Shown here in pieces: positions 8,997 through 18,077 of a stretch of DNA of 64,000 nt (positions are counted from its first letter, which is position 1; every line of letters begins with the position of its first letter). The stretch is taken from positions 682,001-746,000 of the forward strand of contig CAVPLH010000006.1 of the NCBI GenBank assembly GCA_963705955.1, read 5' to 3'. This DNA comes from WHSW01 sp963705955. Lineage in GTDB: Bacteria > Actinomycetota > Thermoleophilia > Solirubrobacterales > 70-9. A program made the translations under genes and the position numbers. The notes below the pieces were generated by a model. It worked only from the letters and a program-made list of their open reading frames with translations, was not told the origin of the DNA and made no database searches.

Positions 8997-10234
8997 TGTC
9001 GGATGAAGCGACGGTCCTGCACGCCGACCTCGACGCCTTCTATGCGTCGGTCGCCCAGCGCGACGATCCCCGCTTGCGTGGCCGGCCGGTGATCGTCGGA
9101 TCGGGGGTGGTGCTTGCGGCGAGCTACGAGGCGCGCGCGTTCGGCGTCCGCTCGGCGATGGGAGGCGACCGCGCCCGTCGGCTGTGTCCGCAGGCGGTGG
9201 TGGTCGAGCCGACCTGGTCTGCCTACATCGAGGCGAGCCGGGCGGTGTTTCGGATCTTCGAGCAGGCCGCTCCTGCGGTCGAGGGACTGTCGATCGACGA
9301 AGCGTTCCTCGACGTCCGGGGACTCGACCGGATCAGCGGCGCGCCGCAGGAGATCGCCGGCCGCCTGCGTCGCGACGTCCGCGAGCGAGTCGGCCTGCCG
9401 CTCACCGTCGGCGTCGCGAGGACGAAATCGCTCGCCAAGGTGGCGAGCGCCGTGGCCAAGCCCGACGGATTGCTCGTCGTCCCGCCCGAGCGCGAGCTCG
9501 CGTTCCTGCACCCGCTGCCGGTCGAGCGGCTCTGGGGCGTCGGCCCGGCCACCGCGGCAAAGCTCCACGGGGTCGGCATCGTGAAGGTGCACGAGCTCGC
9601 CGCGTTGTCGGAGATCGCCCTGGTCTCGATCCTCGGGCACGCTCTGGGGCGCCACCTCCACGCCCTCGCCTGGGCGCGCGACCCGCGACCGGTTCGGGCG
9701 GGGGGGCGCCGGGGGTCGTTCGGGGCGCAGTCCGCGCTTTCCGGCTCGGCGGGATCGCCGGACGCCCTCGACAGCGTCGTCGTCGGCCTGGTCGACCGGG
9801 TGGCTCGCCGAATGCGTGCAGCCGGTCGCGTCGGCCGCACGGTCTGCCTGCGACTCCGCTTCGGCGACTTCTCGCGAGCCTCGCGGTCTCGCACGATGCC
9901 TCGCGCGACCGCAACGACGCGGACGATCCTCCATCCGGCGAGGGCCCTGCTGGCGGCGGCGACACCGCTGATCGAGCGGCGCGGGATCACGCTGCTCGGC
10001 GTGACCGTCGCCAACCTCGAGCCGCGGGGCGCCGGCGTGCAGCTCGCGCTTCCGCTCGACGGAGCCGGCAGCGACCTCGACGCCGCCCTCGACGAGCTCC
10101 GCCACCGGTTCGGTCCCGGCTCGGTGACCCGCGCCGCGTTGCTGGGCCGCGGGGCCGGCCTGGCGCCGTGGCTGTTTCCCGGCGACGAAGGGGCCGAGCG
10201 ACCGCTCGGCGATAGCCGTGCGCTGAGGCGATGA
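8996..10234 (+). CDS. dinB: DNA polymerase IV (Y-family, error-prone)
   Basis: 412 aa Y-family translesion polymerase. The palm motifs are visible: LHADLDAFYASV with the first catalytic Asp, the PVIVG strand, and SIDEAFLDVRGL with the second acidic pair. The thumb helix-hairpin-helix RLWGVGPATAAKLHGVGI and the little-finger domain follow. The C-terminus lacks an obvious QLSLF beta-clamp peptide, although VQLALPL about 60 residues from the end could serve. The GTG at 8996 directly precedes SDEATVLHADLDAF and overlaps a LexA box, so expression is probably SOS-induced. There is no Shine-Dalgarno. Its stop overlaps the next gene's start (ATGA). Confidence 0.92.
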   Translation: MSDEATVLHADLDAFYASVAQRDDPRLRGRPVIVGSGVVLAASYEARAFGVRSAMGGDRARRLCPQAVVVEPTWSAYIEASRAVFRIFEQAAPAVEGLSIDEAFLDVRGLDRISGAPQEIAGRLRRDVRERVGLPLTVGVARTKSLAKVASAVAKPDGLLVVPPERELAFLHPLPVERLWGVGPATAAKLHGVGIVKVHELAALSEIALVSILGHALGRHLHALAWARDPRPVRAGGRRGSFGAQSALSGSAGSPDALDSVVVGLVDRVARRMRAAGRVGRTVCLRLRFGDFSRASRSRTMPRATATTRTILHPARALLAAATPLIERRGITLLGVTVANLEPRGAGVQLALPLDGAGSDLDAALDELRHRFGPGSVTRAALLGRGAGLAPWLFPGDEGAERPLGDSRALRR

Positions 10235-10668
10235 GGGTTCGGCCGCTGACGAGCGCGGATGCGGAGGCGATCTGCGCGTGGCGCTATCCGGGCCGCTACT
10301 CGACCTACGACGTCGACGATCGCGGCGCTCTCGACCGGGATCATTGGGCGGTGACGGAGGCCGGACGGTTGTTCGGATACTGCTGCTTCGGCGCACCGGC
10401 GCGCGTCGGTGGAGCGACGGCGGAGGACGGCACACTCGACGTCGGCTACGGCGTGCGCCCGGAGCTCATGGGCCGCGGAGCGGGCCACGATTTCGTCGCC
10501 GCGATACTCGAGTTCGCGGCCGAGCGCTTTTCGCCGCAGCGGTTTCGCGTCTATATCCTCGACTGGAACGATCGCTCCCGGAGGGTCGCCGAGGGTCACG
10601 GTTTCTCGATCGACGATGTTCTCGAGAGCGACGAAGGTGCGTTCGTGGTGATGGTGCGCCGCGCCTGA
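10231..10668 (+). CDS. GNAT-family acetyltransferase coupled to dinB
   Basis: 145 aa protein with the GNAT fold: an N-terminal MRVRPLTSADAEAICAWRYP segment, the acetyl-CoA pyrophosphate loop near VRPELMGRGAGHDFVAAIL, and the terminal NDRSRRVAEGHGFS block as in RimJ/RimL-like enzymes. Its ATG overlaps the dinB stop (ATGA), implying translational coupling and shared SOS control. The substrate is unknown. Confidence 0.8.
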   Translation: MRVRPLTSADAEAICAWRYPGRYSTYDVDDRGALDRDHWAVTEAGRLFGYCCFGAPARVGGATAEDGTLDVGYGVRPELMGRGAGHDFVAAILEFAAERFSPQRFRVYILDWNDRSRRVAEGHGFSIDDVLESDEGAFVVMVRRA

Positions 10669-10763
10669 TCCACCGTTTCGGATCCGCTTTGTCGATACGG
10701 TGCGTTGCGCGTGCGTCGAGCGGGTATGCAGGGACCGCCGGGAATCTTCGGAAGGGACGTCTG

Positions 10764-12680
10764 TTGATCAAGCGAGTCGGACTGTTCGCCCTCGTCGGCT
10801 GTTTCGCGCTCGCGGGCACGGCGCTCGCGACGAAGCCGAAGCCGAAGCTCTCGGTCGCCGGGCTCTCGTCGCCGCCGGCGACCGCGAAGGCGGGCGACCA
10901 GCTGACGCTGCGGGGAAGGGTCGCGAACCGCGGTGACCGCGGAGCGCATGCACGGGTCCGGATCACGCTTCGCGAGTCGAAGCGCAGCGACCCGGTAGCG
11001 CTGCTGGCTTCGAAGCGGGTCAAGGTTCGCGCCCGGAAGGACAAGCGGTTCTCGGCTACGGTCGCCGTCCCGGTCGTCCCGGTCGGCGAGTACCTGCTCG
11101 TCGCCTGCGTTCAGCGCGGCGGCAACAAGGGCCCGAAGAAGTGTCGCGCCTCGGCCTCCCGCGTCGCGATCGAGGCAGCGCCGGCGCCGCAGCCCCAGCC
11201 CCCGTCGCAGCCCACCTTCACGCCCGGATCACGGACGCTGGGCGATCCGCTCCTGCCGCAGATCGGCAACGGAGGCTATGACGCGCTCCACTACGCGATC
11301 GACCTCGACTACGACCGCGCCGCGAACGTCTTCGATTCGGCGTCGACGACGATCACCGCCAGGGCGACCCAGAACCTGTCCAAGTTCAGTCTCGACTTCC
11401 AGGACCTGCCGATCGACTCGGTGACGATCGACGGCGCGGCCGCGAGCTTCACCCAGAACGGTCCGGACGAGCCGCTCGGCGATCCCGCCGTGATCACCCA
11501 GCCGATGAAGCTCGAGGTGACGCCGGCCGCCGGCATCCCGCGGGGCTCGGAGTTCAGCGTCGAGGTCGATTACCACGGCGAGCCGCGGGTCTTCGTCGAT
11601 CCGGATCAGTCCCTCGAAGGATGGATCCCGGACTGCTTCGACGCCTCGACGGTCTGCGACAGCGCCTTCGTGGTCGGCGAGCCGATGGGGTCGCAGGCGT
11701 GGTTCCCGTCCAACAACTACCCGTCCGACAAGGCGACCTTCGACACCTCGATCACCGTGGCGAGCGGCGAGCAGGCGTTCGGGGTCGGCGAGCTCGCCGG
11801 TGCGCCGGTCGACAACGGCGACGGGACGACGACCTGGAACTGGACCGAGGACGACCCGGTCTCGACCTACCTCGTGACCGCGACGAACGGTGACTTCGAC
11901 TACACGGAGACGACCGCGACGGAGCTCTCGCCGGCCCGGACGCTGCCGGTCTACAACGCGATCGATCCGTCCGCCTCGCCGACCCAGACCGACAACTTCA
12001 CGACCCTGGTCGGCCGCGATTCGGATCTGATCAACTTCCTCGACGCTCGCTACGGGCCGTATCCATTCGACTCCTACGGGGCGGTCTTCGACGAGGCGCC
12101 CAGCGTCGGATACGCGCTCGAGGTCGCGACCAAGTCGCACTTCGCGTTCTTCCCGAACGGCTCGGACGTCTCCGGCGGCACGGCGAGCACGTACCTGCAC
12201 GAGCTCTCGCATATGTGGTTCGGCGACGCGGTCACCCTGGCGCGCTGGAACGACATCTGGTTCAACGAGGGCTGGGCGCAGCTCTCGGAGTGGGACTGGC
12301 AGTTCTCGGTCGGCGGAACGACCGACAGCCCCGCGGATCGGTTCGACTCGCTCTACAACAACCCGGGCTTCGACTGGTCGCTGGCCCCCGCGGTCCTCGA
12401 CCACGACCCGGCGAACCTGTTCGACTTCTTCCCCACCTACCTACGTGGCGCGATGACCCTGGAGGGCTTTCGCGAGATCGTCGGCGACGCCGCGTTCCTC
12501 GACTTCGCGAAGGCGATCCAGACCGAGTTCGCGTACGGCAACATCTCGACCGGCGAGTTCATCGCGTTCGCGAAGCAGCACTCGGGCCTGACCGGCGCCC
12601 AGCTGGCCCTGCTCGACGACTACTTCCAGCAGTGGCTCTACACGACGACGAAGCCGACGATCACCCCGGCGGACTTCTAG
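10764..12680 (+). CDS. Secreted M1-family zinc metallopeptidase with CARDB-like N-domain
   Basis: 638 aa. A signal peptide (IKRVGLFALVGCFALAGTAL) is followed by a CARDB-like adhesion domain (residues about 30-125) and a Pro/Gln linker (APAPQPQPPSQPTF). The M1 aminopeptidase region has beta-sandwich strands, then GYALE in the place of the usual GAMEN exopeptidase motif, the zinc motif HELSH (His479, Glu480, His483) and NEGWAQ with the third ligand Glu502. It is predicted to be an extracellular peptidase; aminopeptidase specificity is uncertain because of the altered GAMEN. The TTG at 10764 is chosen because GGAAGGGA lies about 6 nt upstream and it directly precedes the signal peptide. Confidence 0.85.
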   Translation: MIKRVGLFALVGCFALAGTALATKPKPKLSVAGLSSPPATAKAGDQLTLRGRVANRGDRGAHARVRITLRESKRSDPVALLASKRVKVRARKDKRFSATVAVPVVPVGEYLLVACVQRGGNKGPKKCRASASRVAIEAAPAPQPQPPSQPTFTPGSRTLGDPLLPQIGNGGYDALHYAIDLDYDRAANVFDSASTTITARATQNLSKFSLDFQDLPIDSVTIDGAAASFTQNGPDEPLGDPAVITQPMKLEVTPAAGIPRGSEFSVEVDYHGEPRVFVDPDQSLEGWIPDCFDASTVCDSAFVVGEPMGSQAWFPSNNYPSDKATFDTSITVASGEQAFGVGELAGAPVDNGDGTTTWNWTEDDPVSTYLVTATNGDFDYTETTATELSPARTLPVYNAIDPSASPTQTDNFTTLVGRDSDLINFLDARYGPYPFDSYGAVFDEAPSVGYALEVATKSHFAFFPNGSDVSGGTASTYLHELSHMWFGDAVTLARWNDIWFNEGWAQLSEWDWQFSVGGTTDSPADRFDSLYNNPGFDWSLAPAVLDHDPANLFDFFPTYLRGAMTLEGFREIVGDAAFLDFAKAIQTEFAYGNISTGEFIAFAKQHSGLTGAQLALLDDYFQQWLYTTTKPTITPADF

Positions 12681-12804
12681 AGCCCCGCCGAACCCGAACC
12701 CTCTGATCGCCGCCGGGCCGGCCTCGGGGCGGATCAGCGGTGGCCGTTGAACGAGATCACCTGCTGGATCCCGGTCGGGCGGTTCGTGTACCGCAGCGGC
12801 GAAA

Positions 12805-12810
12805 TATGCT
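12805..12810 (+). promoter_or_regulatory. -10-like TATGCT box
   Basis: TATGCT stands 9 nt before the ATG at 12820 of the large membrane protein gene, with no Shine-Dalgarno between them. The 139-nt interval after the peptidase gene holds nothing else recognised. Confidence 0.4.
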
Positions 12811-12819
12811 CGCCCGCGG

Positions 12820-14664
12820 ATGCTGGGGACCTACGCCTCCTTCCTGCTGATCCTCGGCGCGTCGGCGATCGTCGGCCAGGCCGTGTTCGCGGCCTGCGGG
12901 CGGCGGACCTGGTCGCGGCTCTCGCCGGCGGTCGGCCTCGCCGCGGTGCTCGCGATCTCCTGGGCGACGGTCCGGCTTCCGGGCCACGGAACGGCGGCGA
13001 TCGTCGCGCTCGGCGTGCTGACCGCGGTCGCGGCGCTGGTCCTCCGAGGGCGGCTCGACGACCTGCCCAGGGCGCTGCGGATCGGGGTCCCGGTCGAGCT
13101 GATCGCGCTCGCCGTCGCCTCGATCCCGTTCATCGTCGAGATGCGCTTCGGGATCCTCGGCACAGGGCTCAACCCGGACATGTCGCAGCACCTGTTCGCC
13201 GCCGACCGGCTCGCGCACGGCGGCGCCGAGCGCCTGATCTCGAACGGCTACCCGCTCGGCCCGCACTCGCTGGTCGTCGCGGTCTCGGCGCTCGGAGCGA
13301 ACACCGTGCACGCCTTCGACGGCCTCCAGCTCGCGGTCGCCGTCTCGACCTGCCTCGCCGCGCTCGGCCTGCTCGAACGGCTCTCGCCCTCGCGGCGGAC
13401 CGTCGGCGCGCTGCTGGTCGGCTTCGCATATCTGCTCGCCTCCTACTTCACCCAGGGCAGCTTCAAGGAGACGATCGAGGCGCTGCTGCTGCTCGCGTTC
13501 GCGATCGGGGTCGGAGAGCTGGCGCGTGAATGGCGAACGCGCTCGGCCGGTCCGCGAGCCGCCCGCGGGCTCCCGCTGGCGGTGCTCGCGATCGGCGCGG
13601 TCTATGCCTACAGCTTTCCCGGGCTCGTCTGGTTGCTGGTCGCGCTCGGGGCCTGGGTCGCGGTCGAGCTCGGTCGGGCGCTGGCACGGCGCAACCTCGG
13701 CGGCTTCGTCGTGACCGTGCGCGAGGCGGCGCCGGCGGCGGCGCTCGCCGTCGGCCTCCTGGCGGTCGGAATCGCCCCCGAGGCCGGGCGGATGGTCGAC
13801 TTCGCGGGCTTCGAGACCTTCGCCCCCGACGGGCCCGGGCTCGGCAACCTCTTCAACCGGCTGTCGCCGCTCGAGGCGCTCGGGATCTGGCCCTCGGGCG
13901 ACTTCCGGGTCGAGCCGGGTGACGGGGCGGTCCCGGCGCTCGTCTTCTACGTCGGGGCGGCGGTCGCGATCGCCGCGCTCTGCTTCGGACTGATCTGGTG
14001 GTGGCGGCGCGGCGAGCGGGCAGTACCCGCGGCGCTCGGCGGCGGCGGCGGCGCTGTGGCTCTACTCGCTGCTCGAAGGGACGCCGTATCAGGAGGCCAA
14101 GGCGCTCGTGCTCGCCGCGCCTCTGGTCGCGACCGTGGCGGTCCGCGCCCTGCTCGAGGAGGCGCCGAGCGTCGCCGAGGCGCGGACGATCCTGCGCCGG
14201 CGATCGCTTGCCTTCCTGCTTCCGGGACGCGCCCGGGCGGCGAAGCTGCAGCTCGCGATCGGGGCGCTCGCCGCGGTGTTCGCGGTCGCCGCCGCCGGTT
14301 CGAGCGTCCTCGCGCTCGCCAACGGGCCGGTCGGCCCGACCGCGTACTCCCCGCAGCTCGCGGAGCTCCGGAGCCGGCTTCCCGACGGGTCGATCTACGT
14401 CTACGCGCCGGCCGAGGTGCTCTCCGACCAGCACGGGCGCGACTACCTGGCCTGGGAGCTGCGCGGGAACAGGATCTGCATCGTTCCCTCCGGACCCTCG
14501 GCCGCGGCCCCGCGGCCCGGCGTCGAGACCTCGGTCACGGTCGTCGAGCGGACGGCGCGCTCGTCGTCGCCGCGATCCACCGGGCGCCGCGTCCGAGCGA
14601 CTCGGGGCCCTGCAAGCCGATTCCGGGCGGCGCCCGAGCCGATCCGAGCGCCGGCGACCCGTAG
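12820..14664 (+). CDS. Large polytopic membrane protein (two compensating frame breaks)
   Basis: About 614 aa with roughly ten hydrophobic helices, beginning MLGTYASFLLILGASAIVG. An early luminal-type loop holds GTGLNPDMSQHLFAADRL, and the C-terminal soluble tail includes SDQHGRDYLAWELRG. The overall layout suggests a GT-C-type glycosyltransferase or polysaccharide-associated membrane protein, but no decisive motif is visible. The frame shifts +1 in a GGC-repeat tract (about 14035-14055) and back near 14550, where one G is missing from a GGG. After correction the tail reads VVERDGALVVAAIHRAPRPS and ends at TAG 14664, immediately before thrS. Without correction the frame would run into thrS, an artefact. 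Confidence 0.6.
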   Translation: MLGTYASFLLILGASAIVGQAVFAACGRRTWSRLSPAVGLAAVLAISWATVRLPGHGTAAIVALGVLTAVAALVLRGRLDDLPRALRIGVPVELIALAVASIPFIVEMRFGILGTGLNPDMSQHLFAADRLAHGGAERLISNGYPLGPHSLVVAVSALGANTVHAFDGLQLAVAVSTCLAALGLLERLSPSRRTVGALLVGFAYLLASYFTQGSFKETIEALLLLAFAIGVGELAREWRTRSAGPRAARGLPLAVLAIGAVYAYSFPGLVWLLVALGAWVAVELGRALARRNLGGFVVTVREAAPAAALAVGLLAVGIAPEAGRMVDFAGFETFAPDGPGLGNLFNRLSPLEALGIWPSGDFRVEPGDGAVPALVFYVGAAVAIAALCFGLIWWWRRGERAVPAALGGGGGAVALLAARRDAVSGGQGARARRASGRDRGGPRPARGGAERRRGADDPAPAIACLPASGTRPGGEAAARDRGARRGVRGRRRRFERPRARQRAGRPDRVLPAARGAPEPASRRVDLRLRAGRGALRPARARLPGLGAAREQDLHRSLRTLGRGPAARRRDLGHGRRADGALVVAAIHRAPRPSDSGPCKPIPGGARADPSAGDP

Positions 14665-14665
14665 C

Positions 14666-16613
14666 ATGGCCGCCGTGTCCGGCCTCAGCGTAAGCCTTCC
14701 CGACGGTTCGGCGCTCGAGCTCGAGCGCGGCGCGACGGGGGCCGATGCGGCGGCTGCGATCGGTCCCCGGCTCGCCAAGGACGCGCTCGCCGTCAAGGTC
14801 GACGGCGAGCTGCGCGACCTGGAGGCCGAGCTTCCCGACGGAGCCGAGATCACGATCGTGACCGCGACCAGCGGCGGCGAGGAGGCCGCCGACGCGCTGT
14901 GGCTGATCCGACACGACGCCGCCCACGTGATGGCGACCGCGGTCACCGAGCTGTGGCCCGGGACCAGGGTCTCGATCGGCCCGCCGATCGACGGCGGCTT
15001 CTATTACGACTTCGAGTTCCCGGACGGAGTCCGCCCGGGCGAGGGCGACCTGGAGCGAATCGAAGCGGCGATGCGCGCCCACGTCGCCGCGGACGAGCCG
15101 TTCGAGCGCGATGACATCCCGGTCGCCGAGGCGATCGAGCGCTTCCGGGATGAGGACCAGCCCTACAAGGTCGAGCTGATCGAGGACCTGGTCCGCGACC
15201 AGGGCATCGAGAGCGTCTCGCTCTACCGCAACGGGCCGTTCACCGATCTCTGTCGCGGCCCGCACACGCCCGTCGACCGGCCGAATCGGCGCCTTCAAGC
15301 TCAACTCGCTGGCCGGCGCCTACTGGCGCGGCGACGAGAAGCGCCAGATGCTGACCAGGATCTACGGCACCGCCTTCCACACCCGCAAGGACCTCGAACG
15401 GCACCTCGAGCTGCTCGAACGGGCGCGCGAGAACGACCACCGCCGGCTCGGCCCGGAGCTCGATCTGTTCCGGTTTCGTGACGAGTCGCCCGGGATGCCC
15501 TTCTGGCTTCCGAACGGGACCGTCCTGCTGCGGCTGATCGAGCGCGAGGTGCGCGAGCAGCTCGCGAAGCGCGGCTACGACGAGATCAAGACCCCGCGCG
15601 TCCTCGACGAGGAGCTCTGGCACCGCTCGGGCCACTGGGACAACTACCGCGAGAACATGTACTTCGTCGAGCCGTCGCAGCGCGAGGGCGACGAGCGCCG
15701 CTACGCGCTGAAGCCGATGAACTGTCCCGGGGCCTGCCTCGTGTTCGCGTCGAGCCGCCACTCCTACCGCGACCTGCCGTTGCGGCTCGCCGAGTTCGGC
15801 GACGTCTCGCGCTACGAGCGCGAGGGCGTCCTGCACGGCCTGCTCCGGGTCCGCGCCTTCACCCAGGACGACGCCCACGTCTTCTGCACGCTCGAGCAGG
15901 TCCCCGACGAGGTCGACTCGATCTGCGATGCGATCGACGAGCTCTACGCCCGCTTCGGGTTCGACGAGGTCAGGGTCGAGCTCTCGACCCGGCCCGAGAA
16001 GTCGGTGGGTACGGACGAGCAATGGGAGCGCGCCACGGAGGGCCTTCGAGAGGCGCTCGAGCGCCAGGGCCGGGCCTACGACGTGAGCCCGGGGGAGGGC
16101 ACCTTCTACGGGCCGAAGATCGACTTCCACGTCACCGACGCGCTCGGACGCTCGTGGCAGCTCGGCACCTGCCAGCTCGACTTCCAGATGCCGGAGCGGT
16201 TCGAGCTCGCCTATCAGGGCGAGGACAACGCCGAGCACCGGCCGGTGATGATCCACCGCGCGCTGCTCGGCTCGATGGAGCGCTTCGCCGGGATCCTGAT
16301 CGAGCACCACGGCGGCCGTTTTCCCGCCTGGCTGGCGCCCGTGCAGGCTGCCGTGCTCCCGGTCTCCGACCCGCACCTCGAATACGCGAACCGGGTAGCC
16401 GAGCAGCTCGGCGAGGCCGGCGTGCGGGCTCGCGTCGATCAGCGCTCGGAGTCGGTCGGCCGCAAGATCCGCGACGCGGAGCTCGCCAAGGTGCCGTTCA
16501 TGCTCGTCGTCGGGGAGCGCGAGGAGGAGGGCGGAACCGCCTCGGTGCGCTCGCATGAGCGCGGCGACCTCGGTGCGATCGCGGTCGCCGAGATCCCCGC
16601 CTTGCTTGGGTAG
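14666..16613 (+). CDS. thrS: Threonyl-tRNA synthetase (one frame break)
   Basis: Charges tRNA-Thr with threonine. The domain order is complete. An N-terminal TGS domain (SVSLPDGSALELERG) is followed by the editing domain with HDAAH and DLCRGPH zinc-like residues. The class II catalytic core has MNCPGACLVF carrying the zinc Cys, FTQDDAHVFC and motif 3 HRALLGSMERF, and the anticodon-binding domain ends EIPALLG. One extra C in the CCC at 15269-15271 breaks the frame inside the editing domain; correction reads HTPSTGRIGAFKLNSLAGAY. Corrected length is about 648 aa, typical. The ATG at 14666 (or GTG at 14675) follows the previous stop by 1 nt, so coupling is likely. An essential gene: the frameshift is most simply a sequence error. 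Confidence 0.93.
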
Positions 16614-16758
16614 CTCTATACTGCGCGCCGATGAAGGGCACCCACACCCGGCCGCGCCGCTAGTACGCTCGCGCCCGTGCCCCGACCCTGTGCACCCGCT
16701 TCCGATCTCGTTCCCGACTCGCAGGTAGCTTGACGCTCCTCGCCAAGCCGCTTATCTA
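16614..16758 (+). promoter_or_regulatory. thrS-infC intergenic region with promoter-like boxes and two tiny ORFs
   Basis: TATACT (16617-16622) precedes a 10-codon ORF MKGTHTRPRR at 16631-16663. TACGCT (16664-16669) precedes an 18-codon GTG ORF, MPRPCAPASDLVPDSQVA, at 16677-16733. Further on, TTGACG (16730-16735) and TTATCT (16752-16757), 16 nt apart, resemble -35/-10 boxes but would place the transcript start inside the infC start region. Whether the tiny ORFs are translated leader peptides is unknown. Confidence 0.3.
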
Positions 16759-17388
16759 GTGCCCGTCCCGAGGCGCTTCGACCGGCAGCCTCCGGAACGC
16801 GACCCGACCCGGATCAACGAGCGGATCCGGGTCGCCGAGGTGCGCCTGATCGACGAGGACGGGAGCCAGATCGGGGTGATCAAGACCGACGATGCGCTGC
16901 AGATGGCGACCGAGCGCGACCTCGACCTGGTCGAGGTCGCACCCGACTCGCGGCCGCCGGTGGCGCGGCTGCTCGACTACTCGAAGTACAAGTACGAGCA
17001 GGAGCAGAAGGCGAAGGCGGCCCGCAAGCACCAGCAGCAGGTCAACATCCGAGAGATCAAGTTGCGGCCGAAGATCGCCGACCACGACTACGAGACCAAG
17101 AAGGGCCACGTCGAGCGCTTCCTGCGCGGCCAGGACAAGGTCAAGGTGACGATCATGTTCCGCGGTCGCGAGCAGGCGCACCCGGAGCGCGGCCGGGCCC
17201 TGCTCGAGCGGCTCTACGAGGACGTCGCCGAGCTGGCGATGATCGAGCAGCACCCGCAGCAGGAGGGGCGAAACATGCACATGATGCTCGCCCCCACCAG
17301 AGAGAGCGCCGCGCGCGCCCGCGAGGAGCGCCAGCGCTCGGAGACCGCTCCCGAAGGGGAGGCTCGCGCGGCCGCCGCCGAGTCCTGA
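16759..17388 (+). CDS. infC: Translation initiation factor IF-3
   Basis: 209 aa protein that binds the 30S subunit, blocks premature 50S joining and checks the start codon. The N-domain starts TRINERIRVAEVRLIDEDGS and contains DLDLVEVAP and RPPVARLLDYSKYKYEQEQK. The Lys-rich linker and C-domain read IREIKLRPKIADHDYETK and end with an IEQHPQQEGRNMHMMLAP segment. An extra 30-residue Arg/Glu/Ala tail follows the conserved end. The GTG start lacks a Shine-Dalgarno. It heads the classical infC-rpmI-rplT cluster. Confidence 0.94.
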   Translation: MPVPRRFDRQPPERDPTRINERIRVAEVRLIDEDGSQIGVIKTDDALQMATERDLDLVEVAPDSRPPVARLLDYSKYKYEQEQKAKAARKHQQQVNIREIKLRPKIADHDYETKKGHVERFLRGQDKVKVTIMFRGREQAHPERGRALLERLYEDVAELAMIEQHPQQEGRNMHMMLAPTRESAARAREERQRSETAPEGEARAAAAES

Positions 17389-17438
17389 CGCCGAGCCGCC
17401 CCGCGGGGTTGGGCTCGTCTGCTTCAATATTCGGCCCG

Positions 17439-17639
17439 ATGCCGAAGATGAAGACCCATTCGGGCGCCAAGAAGCGCTTTCGCAAGACCGCCAAGGGCAA
17501 GCTCCGCGGCCGGCGCGCCTACTCGAGCCACATTCTCGAGAAGAAGTCGCCGAAGCGAAAGCGGCGGATGGCGAGGCCGGTCGAGATCGCCCCCGCCGAC
17601 AAGAAGCGGGTTCGCAACCTGCTCGGGGGTGGCTCGTGA
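17439..17639 (+). CDS. rpmI: 50S ribosomal protein L35
   Basis: 66 aa, starting MPKMKTHSGAKKRFRKTAKG, the near-invariant L35 N-terminus, and rich in Lys/Arg for 23S rRNA binding in the large subunit. The ATG at 17439 is preceded by CAATATT about 7 nt upstream rather than a Shine-Dalgarno. Its stop overlaps the rplT GTG by 4 nt (GTGA), as expected for coupled ribosomal protein genes. Confidence 0.95.
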   Translation: MPKMKTHSGAKKRFRKTAKGKLRGRRAYSSHILEKKSPKRKRRMARPVEIAPADKKRVRNLLGGGS

Positions 17640-17995
17640 GCCGCGCCACGAACGCCGTCGCCCGCAAGCGGCGCAAGAAGAAGGTCCTCAAGCAGGCGAA
17701 GGGCTACTGGGGGCGCAAGCACTCCAGCTACCGGTTCGCGAACGAGCAGGTGATGCGGTCGGGCAGCTACGCCTACCGCGATCGACGGCGGCGCAAGCGC
17801 GACATGCGGCGGCTCTGGATCGTCCGCATCAATGCCGCGGCGCGCCGCGAGGGGATGAGCTACTCGCAGCTGATCCACGGTCTCGGCGCCGCCGGGATCG
17901 AGGTCAACCGCAAGATGCTCGCCGACGTCGCCGTCCGCGATCCCGAGGCGTTTCGCCGATTTGCCGAGCAAGCCCGGGAGGCCACGGCGGCCTGA
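17636..17995 (+). CDS. rplT: 50S ribosomal protein L20
   Basis: 119 aa large-subunit assembly protein that binds 23S rRNA early and in many bacteria autoregulates the operon. The conserved features are RATNAVARKRRKKKVLKQAK, GYWGRKHSSYRFA and the helical RDRRRRKRDMRRLWIVRIN block. The GTG start overlaps rpmI by 4 nt. Confidence 0.95.
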   Translation: MSRATNAVARKRRKKKVLKQAKGYWGRKHSSYRFANEQVMRSGSYAYRDRRRRKRDMRRLWIVRINAAARREGMSYSQLIHGLGAAGIEVNRKMLADVAVRDPEAFRRFAEQAREATAA

Positions 17996-18077
17996 CTCAT
18001 CCAGACCGCCGAGCAGAGGTTTTCCGGGCGTCCGAGAGGGCGTCTTTTTTGTGTCGAACGACAGTCAGCAGCAGGCG

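Noticed and set aside
14035..14056. GGC triplet repeat as a regulatory or expandable repeat
   Set aside because: It lies inside the membrane protein coding sequence and encodes a Gly or Ala run; it is better explained as a place where a frame error occurred.
14108..15481. Frame joining the membrane protein tail to thrS
   Set aside because: Caused by a missing base near 14550; the corrected tail stops at 14664 and thrS has its own start at 14666.
18027..18050. GGGCGTC-CGAGA-GGGCGTC followed by TTTTTT after rplT looked like a terminator
   Set aside because: The two GGGCGTC copies are direct, not inverted, repeats, so no hairpin forms; only the T run remains.
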